From contig SPDT01000001.1 of the NCBI GenBank assembly GCA_008477525.1, positions 2,542,001-2,606,000 of the forward strand: a DNA stretch of 64,000 bases, given 5' to 3'. The stretch comes from Hypomyces perniciosus. Taxonomy: Eukaryota; Ascomycota; Sordariomycetes; Hypocreales; Hypocreaceae. Positions 13,846 to 25,045 of this stretch are shown piece after piece; the stretch's first letter is position 1, and each line of letters opens with the position of its first letter. Under the pieces are notes generated by a model. That model made no database searches. It was not told the origin of the DNA and saw only the letters and a list, made by a program, of their open reading frames with translations. Both the position numbers and the translations under genes were made by a program.

Positions 13846-14413
13846 TATTAAAAAAGAGGGCTAAAAAGCAAGGATTTCTGTGTAATTGGGTAACCTTCCT
13901 ATTCTGGCTAGACCCGGAATTAGGCCCGACGCTAAGACCAAGTTCCGGAGGAACTTCAGTGTAAGTCAGGAAATTTCTGTTATCCTTAACGATAACAATT
14001 AAGCTAGGATCAGCTACCCCGCCTACCCTAGACTCAATACAATGGGCATAATGGCCATTATGAAAAATCTAACCAAAATGGTTTCCCGTTTATATGGCCG
14101 TGAGTCGATTTGACCGATTTTATATATAAATGAATTTTGCGGAAAATAGGAATGCGGCCACAAACCCAATTCTGCCACCGCACACCTATTATTAAGTCGG
14201 AGGACTATTATAGAAGACAAAGCATTATTCTACAATCACTTCTACAACAGCCGCACATACACTAGATATTCTATAGCTTTCTAGCTATTAGTTCAGTTAC
14301 AATTCAATTATTTATCTATTATTAACCCAATTAGACTCTCAGTCGTTTCCTTATTGCTGCGTTGTATGCAGCTTCCTAGAAGCTACACATAAATAAGGTT
14401 CAGTATAACCTCA
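13846..14413 (+). repeat. 3' LTR of the Copia element
   Basis: 568-bp LTR that follows the polypurine tract CAGAGGGAG and ends GTATAACCTCA. It is matched at equal length, inverted, at 6,121-6,688. Internal landmarks are GGCTAGACCCGGAATTAGGC near 13,910 and GACTCTCAGTCGTTTCC near 14,335. Gypsy-type AT-rich sequence resumes to its right. Confidence 0.8.
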
Positions 14414-16950
14414 TTATTTTAACAATTTAATTTAAGATTATTTATACCTATATTTCTTTATTATTAGTTCTACTATACCTATAGGTTATATAATAATTTT
14501 AGATTAGCGTTAAGGTTTATAGAATATACAATTTAAAGGCCCCCTTTTTAATTAAATTATAGTCTATTTCTTTTAAAGTATTTTTAATTAATAGTTACTA
14601 GTATAATATAGTTTTTTATTCAGTTAAATTAAGCTTTACTTTATTTAAGGTATTTTTAATTATTAGTTACTGGTAATATATACTCCCTATATTAGCTTTA
14701 ATAAAATTATTTTTTATTTTAACTGCTATTAAAACCTATATAAAGCCAGCTATACTTTTTAAAAGATAATAGTTATAACAGTAATAGGATTTAAAAGTAA
14801 TAGTTAACTCTTTCCAGTTAATATTAAAATTATATTTTTTTAGCTATAAAAGGCTAAAGATTATAGGTATATTATTAGGGATATTTATAATACAAAAAGG
14901 GCAGAGTTTTTTATAAAAGCCGATTATAGTTTATATAATAAAAAGTTTAAAATTTTATTGGCTATACTTTTATTAGTAAATAAAAGATTTTTAGTAAATA
15001 GCAGTTATTAAATAGTAATATTAAATCGCTTAATAAAAGTGTAGCTAGTAAAAGCTTAAAGTATATAGCTGCTATTTATTAAAGCTTTTATATTAATATA
15101 AATATTATATGCAAGGAATAATATAGTTTATATTAAAAGGGATTTACTATTTATTAATTTAAGTTTAAGGGGTTTTCAATTAAAAAGATAATAGTAAATT
15201 TATTCTAGGATAATAGTTTTATTTACAGTTAACCTCTACTTATAACTTTTAGTAAAGGTTAATCTTTTCTTTAATTTGCAAGTTGGGTTTAAGTTTTTAA
15301 TAGGTAGGTCTAGCTAAATTAAAGTAGATTAAAAGTTAATAGGGTAGCGCTATTATTATTATCTTTATTAATACTTAAAGAAGGTATATTATTTAAGGCC
15401 TAGATTTATAGGTTATTTAAGCATTGCAGGTAATATTAATATACTATTAGAGTTTAGTTATTATACTTTACTAAACTATTTTATTATTAGCTTTAAGGTA
15501 TTACTAGGTTAAGGCGTAGTTAGTATAGTTAAACTTAGCGGTTTTAATTTTATATTTAGTATAAATTACTTTAATATATATTAAACTGTTTTTTTTTTAT
15601 TATATTTATTAAAGCTATAGCTTGCTTTTTATAGTAAAAGTAAAGTCTTTTAATAATATATTCTTTATAAAAGACTTAAAGGCAAGGTAGCAGCGTATAT
15701 ATAGTATTTAGTTATATTAGGTTACTAGTTAGCGCTAAGGCAGCGGTTTAGTTATTCTATTAGCGTTAATGATATTGCTGTTAGTGTTAATACTGCTGCT
15801 ATTAATAGTTTTATTAACGCTGGCCTATTTAGGCAGCGCGGAAGGCATTATAGTAGGCGCCCTTTTAAAGCCTATTATAGATAGTTTAATAAAGTTAGTA
15901 CTATTTAATAAAGTTAGATTTATTTGGCTTGATTACTTGGGTCTTTATAGTGTCGGCAAGCTTTTAAAAGACCTTTATCTTTAAGGCCTTTATTATTTAT
16001 TTAGCAGTTTTACTGCATTTACTGCTTAATATAGACCACTCTACTATAAAGTTCTAGAAAGGCTTATTTAATATATATAAGTTATGAAAGGATTATAATG
16101 CCTTTTAAAAAAGGTTAATTATTTTATATTATTTATTAAAATTAATAAAAAGTACTGTATTAATTTTTTAATATTATTAAGCAAGATTATTAAAACTTTT
16201 AATAATAATATTAAAAATCTTTTATTATAATTAATATATATATCCTTTTAAAAAACTTATAATATATAAAATCTTTTTAAGTTTAATTAAAAAGATTAAT
16301 TAATTATTTATAAAAGTAATATTAAAATAAAAATATTAATTAATATATTTTTATTAATATTTAATAATATCTTTTTATATACTATTAAATTATTTAAAGT
16401 CTTTAATTTAATAGTAATTAAATAAATTATTATTTTTAAAGCTTAATAGTAAAGCTATATTTAAAGCTTTAATTTAAGCTTTAATTTATACTTTAAAGTT
16501 TTAATTTTTAACTACCTATTTTAAAATTTCCTATTTAAAGGTTTATTTTTATTTTTTTTATTAAATTAAACCCTTTTTAATTATTTAATTAAAAAATAGA
16601 ATTAATAATAAAAGTTAGTATTTTTAATACTTATATTTATTAAATATATATAGTCACTATTAATACTAGATTTTTATAAAGTTTTAAAGAAAAAAAGGAA
16701 AAGTATAAACTTTATAGCTAAAACTATAGTCTATTAGGCTAAATGAAGCTGCAGGGTAAAGTTTAAGGCATTGATATTTATTTTATTTATAATTAGTTTT
16801 ATATAAATATAAGGTTTAAAAGATAAAGGCTAGGCTATAAAGGAATTATTATAGGTTTAGGAATATAGGGGGATTTAAAGGGAATTTATAATTAATTAAA
16901 TATATACCTCGCGACAGTATAGCCAAGTTAAGGGATAGTATAAACTATTA
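14414..16950 (-). other. Right part of the Gypsy element, gag/protease side, unreadable
   Basis: Heavily AT-rich. By position this should be the gag and protease region of the minus-strand Gypsy element, between its 5' LTR (16,951-17,117) and the Copia insertion. No protein motif could be read. The open frame at 15,769-15,984 (plus strand, hydrophobic) has no recognisable family and is probably chance. Confidence 0.45.
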
Positions 16951-17117
16951 CAGTATAGAAAGGCAGGTCAAGGTAAATATTGTTATTATACTATAGAGAG
17001 CGAGAAAGCCTTAAAGCTTTACAGAAAGCTATAGCTAGGAACGCGTTAAGGCCTGGTTACGTAACCAGGGCTTACGTGACAGGGCGTTAATATCGCGTTA
17101 CAGTCGGTGCCGTAATA
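16951..17117 (-). repeat. 5' LTR of the minus-strand Gypsy element
   Basis: 167-bp partner of 3,776-3,942, in the same orientation and of the same length. Shared blocks include GAAAGGCAGGT, ACTATAGAGAGCGAGAAAGCC, AGCTATAGCTAGGAA-GCGTTA and ACAGGGCGTTAA. The differences between the two copies are mainly C/T and G/A transitions, as expected from RIP. The sequence to its right belongs to a different, plus-strand Gypsy element. Confidence 0.75.
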
Positions 17118-20100
17118 ATAATATTTTAATACCCTTTATGTTTAACATATTATTTATTTAGGCTGTATAGTTAATATTTAATTATATGTTAAAGAATAGG
17201 GATTTATATATAAAATATAAAATAGGGAATATTTAAGTTATTACTTTAACTGTTAGAGTTATTTATTAAAAATATAAAATAGAGGTATTATATAATTTAA
17301 AGCTAATATAAATATTAATTTTATATTTACGTATAAAGTTAATAAAGCAGAAAAAAACTTAGAAAACCTTTACTTTACTTTTAAGGAGGAGGTTTTATAT
17401 AAATTATTAGAGTAAGTTAAGGAGGATTTAATTTAATTACTATTAGCTAATAAGTTAAAAGATTAAATAAAAGCAACAAAAAAAATAGTAAAAGAATTTA
17501 AAGAAATAAAGGAATAAAAGAAAAAGTCTTAAAGGAGAGCGCGGAAGTATAAGCGGATTAGAATTAATACTATATATAAAAAAAGGGTATAAAAATCTAT
17601 TTAGTAAATAATACCTTATTTAATAGTTTTATTTTTATTAAAAGTCTTTATTAAAAATAAAAAAAGTAAAATAAAGTTAAAGATAATTTAAATTTTAATA
17701 CCCTTTTCGCTAAATATATTACTTTAAAGTTTTTATTAATTAAAGCTAGGTTAAGACTTATATTAAACTATCTGGCCGCAATCCTAAAAATAATAAAAGG
17801 GAAACTAATAAACTAAAAAACTGCGATTTTAGTATAGATTTTAAAAAATAAGGAAATAGTACTTTTTTAAAATTTTATAAAATATAGAAAGCTAGACTTT
17901 AAAATTACCCCGCTATAAATTATTTATATAGTAAAGTATAATATTTAGTAAAGCGGCAGTATTTTAATCTTTAAGGGTATAGAGAAGAAAATAGTTAACC
18001 TGCTATAAATATATATTAAGAAAGGTCTTTTAAAGGAAGGCTATAGGCTATATAGGAACCTATGTTCTTAATATAAAAGAAAAACAGTAGCCTTTACTTT
18101 ATTAATTTTAATATATAGATAAATAAAGTAATCATTAAAGATGCCTTTATTTTATTAAGTGCAGATTAATTTAGCGAGGACTTTATAGGTTATATAATAC
18201 TGTTATTATTAGACTTTTTCTTAAGCTATAATTAAATCCCTTTTAATAAAAAAAGCTAAGATATAATTATATTTATAAGCCTTATTAGCCTTTTAAAATA
18301 TTATATTTTCTTAATAGGCGCTATAAACTTAATAGTATAATTCCAGTATATTATTCTTAAATACTATTTAATTTTAGATTTATAGTTTACTGACTATTCT
18401 TAAATAATATTATAGTATAAGGTTTAAAGTCTATATATAATAGTAAAAAAGTAATACCTAGGGTTTAATGCTATATCTTAAAGTATCTTTAAAATCTAGA
18501 TAAAACTTTTATTAATATTAAATTATTAGGATATTTACTTTTAGCAGTAAAATTAATTTTTTATTAAGAATCTGCTAAGTTAGTAGGGTATTTATATAAA
18601 GTAGAAAGGCATTAATTAGCTATAGGCAAAATCATTAAAATTAAAGAATAAGAGAACTATAAGACTATTAATAAAGTTTAATCTTTTTTTAGTTTAATTA
18701 ACTACTATAAATACTAGATTAAATATTTTATATAGATTATTAAGCCTTTAATAACCCTATTAAAAAAGATACCTTTTAAAGGTAGATTAAAGAATAATAG
18801 TAAACTATCGATAAACTTAAAAAGCTCATTACTTTTGCCTTAATACTAGTAATATTAAATATAAGTAAAGGATATAGGGAGGTAATCTTTATAGTTAATG
18901 CTAATATAATAGGCTAAAGGGCTATTTTAATATAGATTATAGAAAAGAAAAGATAATTAATGTAATATAAAAGTAGATACTGGCTTTTATTAGAAATAAA
19001 GTATAACGCTATAAAAAAGGAATATAAAGCTTTACTTTAAGCCTTGAAAAGGCTATATATTTATATTTATAGACTTTTATTTATACTAGAAATAGATATT
19101 AACGTAATTATTAATTAAATAAACAGTAAAATTAATAATATTTTTAGCGGATATATAAGCTAATAAATTAATTATATTTTTCTTTTTAACTTTACTATTA
19201 AATATATCTTTAAAAAAGAAAATATTATAGCAGATACTTTATTTTAAAAGCCAGTAACTGCTATAAATAAAGCTAAAATTAAAAAAAAAGGGATTTAAAA
19301 GATTTTATAAATATATATTTAAACATAATTTTATTTATACTATTAAAGGAGGAGTATAGTAAAGAGTTTTAATAAATTGCGTAGTATTTTTAAATCATAT
19401 AAAAATTATTTAATCTTTTAGCTATAGACTTTTAGTAATTTAAGAATAAAGTAAAAAGGTTTATTATAAAAGATCGGAAATTATAGGCAAAACCTATAAA
19501 ATACTGCTATTAGCCTATATTTATTGTTAATAGCTTAACTTTAAAGAAAACAGCTATTTAATAGTACTATATTAAAATAGGCTATAAAGGCTAAAAAGTA
19601 ATTTTCTGGTTTTTAAAGGAAAGATACTAGTAGCTGCAAATATAAAATAATATATATAAAGCAGTTATATTATACCCTTAGTATTAAGGCTTTAATCTAT
19701 ATTGCTTTAAAGAGCTAGTTATTGTAATAGAATTAATTAAACTTATAGAGAAAGTCTATTTTAATATTTAATATATTTTAAGGAACTATAGATATATTTA
19801 TTTTTTTAAAGGAAAATATAACTTTTATAAATAAATAAAAGTAAAACCTATATTTACTTTATTATTAGCAGTAATAATAAAGTTTATAGTTAAATAAATA
19901 TACTAATTTAATATAATAATTTAAGCTATTATAAATAAAGGACTAATAAAAAATATTTTTCAAAGTATTAATTAATTTAAAAATTAAAATTATTTAAATA
20001 TTAATATATAACTTTAAAGCTAATACTGCAGTAAAGGTTAACTATTAGAGCTTAATATTAATATTAGTAAAAATAATTAAGCTTAATAAAAAGTAGTTTT

Positions 20101-21020
20101 AGAATTTAAATAAGGCGATTATAGCTGATAAATATATAGTAAAAAGCTTAATAAAGTACTTTATATTTTACCTATTATTTAACTAAAAATTGATTTTTCC
20201 TTTAAAGGTAAAACTATTTACTTAGCAGTTAATTAATTAAAATAAAGTCTATATAATAGAAGATTAATTAATAGTATATATTTATATACTAGAAATAAAA
20301 AAAAAGATATTAAAATAGCTTAAAAGAGAGTTATTGCATTTTATTAAATATTAGCTAAAAAAATAAATACTAATAATTAATATTTACTATAAAAAGTAAT
20401 TAAACTACTTCTCTTTAGCGACTTTATTTTACTATATAATATAAAGTATTAAAAGGACCTTTTAAAAGATGCGAAGTTAAGGATATATTAACTAGGCCTA
20501 TTTAGGATTAAATTTTAAGTAAATATAATAAAAGTATATAAACTAAAAACATTAAATAAAGTCCTGTTTAATAAAATTTAATTAAATAAATATTTAAAGA
20601 AGTTTATCAAAAATAAATTTAGTTAATAGGTAGTTAAAGATAATAAAAAGACTTTTATAAATAAAGACTTAAAGGCAGATAAACATTTACTTAAAGATGA
20701 AATAGTTAATAGAGTAATAATTAAAGTTATTAATAATTAAAAACTTAAAAAGCTTTATAGTAACTTTTTAACTATTAAAAGAATATATAGTTAATAAGAT
20801 TAAATAGTCTAGTTAAGAATTAAAGTGTATATTTGCGAGTTAAAGGAAAAAGAGGTGTTTTAATTAAAATATAGTCCTTTATAATATTTTAAGGTAGCTA
20901 TTTTTAAAATAAATTAAATAAATTAGGATAACTACCTTTATATAAAGGATATATAGGCGAAGATAAATAGTAAGATTTGTAAAAATAGCTGTTAAGTATT
21001 GTTTTTAAAGGGGAGGAGAT
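17118..21020 (+). mobile_element. RIP-degraded Gypsy LTR retrotransposon (plus strand)
   Basis: Plus-strand reverse transcriptase is readable at about 18,190-18,360 (LDFFLSYN-IPFNKKS-DIIIFISL, then FLIGAINLIV-F, compare the fungal Gypsy pattern LVDLFSGYDQIPLDEKSRD-TAFQTP ... LPQGATNSVAQF). RNase H is readable at about 18,840-19,240 (APVLVILNISKGYREVIFIVNA; YNAIKKEYKALL-ALKRLY; FILEIDINVII). A purine tract (AAAGGGGAGGAG) at about 21,009-21,020 marks the likely 3' LTR boundary, but I could not identify a matching LTR pair. All frames are broken by TAA/TAG. Confidence 0.7.
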
Positions 21021-24000
21021 AGCTATTAATTAAAGTTTATTGCCTTGCCTATAAAAAAGTATAACTTAAATATACTATAAAAAAAGCTGTAAAATTAAAT
21101 AATTAATTAATTATATTTCTTTATTAACTGTTTACTTTTTAATAATCGAAATTAAAATAAACCTTTAAATCTACTAAATCGCTTAACTCTTTGCTTTTTT
21201 ATTTCTTTTAAAATAAAAAAAGTCTAACAAAATAAAGGGCTATTAAAGGATTAAAATAGCTAGAGACTACTAGTTTAATGGAAATAAGTATTTAATCTTT
21301 TTTAAGGAAAATAGTAGCTATATTTTAATTACTTTATTAAAGCTAGTAGCTAGGAAAATGTTATTAAATATAAAAAGAGGCCTTAAATTAAAGGCAATTT
21401 AAATAGTCCCTTTATTAGAAACCCAGGATAAAGATATAGTTATAAAAAGGGAATAAGATATATTCTTTAACAGCTATAATAATAATAGACTAAATCTAGA
21501 AGCACCTTTAGTAAAACTAAAGATTACGCTATCTATAAAATAATATAAATAAGGCCTTAATATATTTTATCTGCTTAAAAAAAGTATAAAAAAATTACCT
21601 ATAAATATATAAAATCTCTGCCAGGATATAAATAAACTTAAAGAGCTTTCCTTTAATAGTATATATAATATTCTAAAAGTATAACTAAAAGCCTTTAAAA
21701 GCATAGCGCTAAAAGTATTCTTTAAAGGTATAACTTTTTATAAATATTAAAAGAAATAAAGATAATATAAAGGAAAAAGAGAAAGTAATCTTTAAATAAA
21801 TTAATAAATTTAACCAATTAATATTAATACTACTTATAATTTAAATAGTAAAATACTTTTACATTTAAATAAAGTTAAAATAAAAATATTAATTAAATAA
21901 TATTTATTTACTAAAGCTTTATTTAAAGTAAATAGCTAAATAGAAAGATAAAGTTAAATTTAACTTTTTTAAGATAAAGAAATCTCGCTAAAGGTTTTCT
22001 CTTTTATAATAGGTATATTAATAAAGTCAGCTATATTAGGTAATTAATAATAGGCTTTTTTAATAAAATCCTTTATAATTAAACAATAATCAAAAAAAGA
22101 TTAAAAGGAAAAGAAAAAAGGGAGAAAAAAAGGAAAATAAAAGTAAATAAATTATAAAAGCTACTTTAAAGGAGTAGTAATTTATATATAATAAAGAAAC
22201 TACTTTATATATGAAATTATATACCTATACCTATAAAGAGATAAATATAATATTATACTTTACTTTTCTTTTTTCTTTTTATTTATTTAAATATAATCTT
22301 ATTTTACTATAATTAAAATATTACTTTTACTTTAAATCCTACTTTAAAATTATTTAATTACACTTTTCTTTTTTCTTTATTATAATACTTTATTTAAAGA
22401 AAGACCTTTACCCTTTTACTTTATTTTTCTAGCCTATAAAAGATAAACTAAAAACTTTACTCCCCTGCTATATTAGTTAAATATCTTTAAGCTGCGCAAT
22501 GAACTTCTTTAAGTTAAATAAATAAAACTTTACTATTAGTTTTATTATAAATTAATATAGCTATTAACTATTATAAATCTACATTTAATTTAATTAATAT
22601 ATTATTAGCAATTTATAACTATTAATTAAAATAATAATTATTTTAAACTATATTTACTATAAAACTTTATATTAATATTTAACTTTAAAGCAAATAAATA
22701 ATCCTTTTATATTAAAGATATTTATAACTTTTTATATAATTTCTTTTATAAAAGATAAATATTAAACTTTACTTTAAAAGTAATACTTTATATAATCGTA
22801 AAAACACTAGCAATTATTAAAGCAGTTTAAGTTAAAATTATAATATTTATAAATACTTTTAAAAGTGCTTTTGCCTTTAATTAAATAATACTTTAAACTT
22901 TTAGTATTTTTAATAAACTATAAAACTTTTTATATTTGATTAAAAAATAATGAATTTTTATAAAATTAATTTATTTCTTTAAGTATTAATATATTTATGT
23001 TTTTAATAAATATAAATACTTTTATTATTTTAATTTTTATAAATATAACTATAAATATTAAATGCAGTAGTTCTTTAATTTATAGGCCTATATAGTTAAA
23101 AAAGCCGGATTTTTTTATTTATTTAGCTTTTATATAATCCTATATATAAAATAACCTAAAGCTAATAAATATAGCTATTTAAGCCTATTTTAAATTTAGT
23201 AAATACTTTATAGATTTATTAGCATTAAATTAAATTAACTAATAGGACCTTTAAGTAAAATCTTTATCTCTTTTAGCTTAAAAAAGTATAAAATAATTAA
23301 CTTAAAGGGATTTAAACTTTTACTTTAGGATTAATATTAATACCTATACTATAAGTATTTAGCTAAAAGCTATATAAATATAATTTAAGTTTTATATTAA
23401 TTTTTAATAGTAAATAAATTTACTATTATAATTTTTAACATAAATATTAAAAATATTTTGCCTTTTTTAATTAAATATTATTTAATTAAGTTAAATTAAC
23501 GCTAATAGGCTTTTATTAAAAAGATTTATAAAAGGAATATAATAAGGATTAATAATTAATGCCTAGCTAACCTAGGAGTACTAGTAAATAACCCTATAAA
23601 AGAGAATAGGTTAATTTATTATAATAATAGTTTCTTTTAATAATTAATTATTTTCTTACCTTTAGGTATTTAAAGAAAATTCTAATAATAACAGCTAACA
23701 CTTAAAATACAACTTTTTATACTAATAATACTTATACTTTTAATTATATAGCTAAGCTAGTTATAATAAAAGAAAAAAAAGTATTTTCCTTTATTTTATA
23801 CATAATATTAATAGTAAAAAAATAAAATAATATTATTAGCTTAGTAATATAAACAGTATCTTTATACAAACAGTAATAGGATTAGTAATTAAAAGTAAGT
23901 TAATATATTTCTCAGTAATACTATAACCTATAGGACCCCTGTTAATTATATTAGCTGTTATTAATAATATTAAAAGCTTAAATATAGAGTTAGTTTCTTT

Positions 24001-24639
24001 TAATGAAAGTAATAGCTTTTTTAATGCATTAAAGGATAATTAAAACTTAAAAGATAAAAGAGTTTTAAAAGTTATTATTAAACTTAATTAATAAGTAATT
24101 AAAAATAATAAAAAGGCTTTTTTAAAATTAAGTGAAAAAGGGTAAACTATAATAGTAGCCTTTATAGTAGTAATAGGGAAAACTGCATTTTAATATTCTT
24201 AAGTTTAATAAATTACAGCTTTCAATATATACTATAGTTTAACTTTATTTAAGTTAATAGATAAATTAACTTAAAATAATATTTAAAAATAAATTTATGC
24301 ATTTATATAAATAATAAAATAATTAATACAAGATAAGCAGATAATAGCTTAAAATACCTAGCAATAAAGAGATTAATAAAAAAGGATTATTTAATTATAA
24401 TAATTTTAATAAAAAGGGAATAATTTAATATAAATTAAATAAAGAGGAATTAGTATTATAAATAGTAGTAGTTTTGCTTTTTAATTTTCTTTCTTTTTTT
24501 CTTTTAATAATACTTTTTCTGCTACTTTCTTATATTATTTATATTTTCCTTAAATCTCATTATACTAATATTAAAGGGATTAATAAAAAAAGCATTTTAT
24601 TAAGATTTATTACTTTTATTCGTAAATACTTATAAGGAA
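21021..24639. other. AT-rich decayed repeat sequence
   Basis: Extremely AT-rich sequence continuing the transposon island. The first few hundred bases are probably the 3' LTR of the preceding Gypsy element. No domain could be read in any frame. No gene, RNA or array is seen. Confidence 0.45.
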
Positions 24640-25045
24640 GGTTTTATTAAAGGTAACTAATATATTTAATATACTAGTATTTTTCTTATTAGTTTATTTA
24701 AAAAAGGTTAACTATTTACTTAAATAGCTATTAAATTAAAAACGTATAAAAGCATAAAAATACATAAATAGATTTAATTTAATAAATAGTAACCTTTTTC
24801 CCCCTTTAATATATAACTTTACCTGTAAGAATATAGCTGCTAAAGCGTATAAAGGTAACTATTAATTACTTTTAGCTGCTGGCATTATAATTAAATAATC
24901 TGCAGTATCTTTTAATCCCTATATTACTTAATTGCCGCTTTATAGTTCTGTTAGGAGCGCAGTTCCCGCGCTTAATACCAGTCATTATATATGGGTGTAT
25001 ATATCTTATATGTATGTTTTGGAGCGCCAATTCCCCCTCGATAAG
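24640..25045 (+). repeat. LTR copy, plus orientation, RIP-mutated
   Basis: Aligns by eye over about 400 bp to the reverse complement of 28,140-28,561. Nearly all differences are C-to-T or G-to-A, for example the expected TGTCAGGGGCAACTGATATG start reads TATTAAAGGTAACTAATATA. The right boundary is approximate. Confidence 0.65.

Larger units (their letters stand above)
8450..14413 (+). mobile_element. Copia-type LTR retrotransposon, RIP-degraded, 5' LTR not found
   Basis: A plus-strand Copia polyprotein can be followed through stops. Gag-like sequence runs about 9,180-9,840 and the protease about 10,130-10,300 (LLYNTGSTVYIVN, with the catalytic D of D-[ST]-G read as N). The GAG-pre-integrase region is about 10,920-11,090 (FYCLVCNKGKAIKR) and the integrase core about 11,150-11,640 (DRKSRYRWLFLLRDYSG). 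Reverse transcriptase is about 12,110-12,860 (RLVTRGFQ, EQIDFINAFLNG, ALYSLKQSPREW; the YVDD box reads YIDN), and RNase H about 13,200-13,680 (HCDSDFAGDKESSKST). A purine tract (CAGAGGGAG) precedes the 3' LTR at 13,846-14,413. Stops are mostly TAG/TAA where CAG/CAA/TGG would be expected, the pattern of RIP. I could not find the matching 5' LTR left of the gag region. The exact left end is uncertain. Confidence 0.8.
3776..17117 (-). mobile_element. RIP-degraded Gypsy LTR retrotransposon (minus strand) with nested Copia insertions
   Basis: Two 167-bp direct repeats (3,776-3,942 and 16,951-17,117) bound the element. On the minus strand each begins TGTTACAGC- or TATTACGGC-like. A G-rich polypurine tract (minus strand GAGGGGGGG) lies just inside the 3,942 end, so 3,776-3,942 is the 3' LTR and the element is on the minus strand. 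Reverse transcriptase is readable at about 7,500-7,700 (NNLAKGFI ... YTAPFLLAAKLKGSVYIY, then KLNNITSKN, compare [39 protein letters not shown]). RNase H lies just left of 6,120 (FNVIIDYKNLKYF) and the integrase zinc-binding region at about 5,450-5,540 (LGRFKTLDLISRIYWW). The order RT, RNase H, integrase is that of Gypsy. Without the inserts it would be ~6.5-7 kb. Nearly every frame is broken by TAG/TAA. No clear target-site duplication is visible. Confidence 0.75.

Noticed and set aside
14023..14220. Minus-strand 65-codon frame
   Set aside because: It lies wholly inside the Copia LTR and has a counterpart in the inverted LTR; it is not a gene.
15769..15984. Plus-strand 71-codon hydrophobic frame starting MILLLVLILLLLIVLL
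   Set aside because: Leucine/isoleucine richness follows from the AT-rich sequence inside the Gypsy element; no signal of a real membrane protein.
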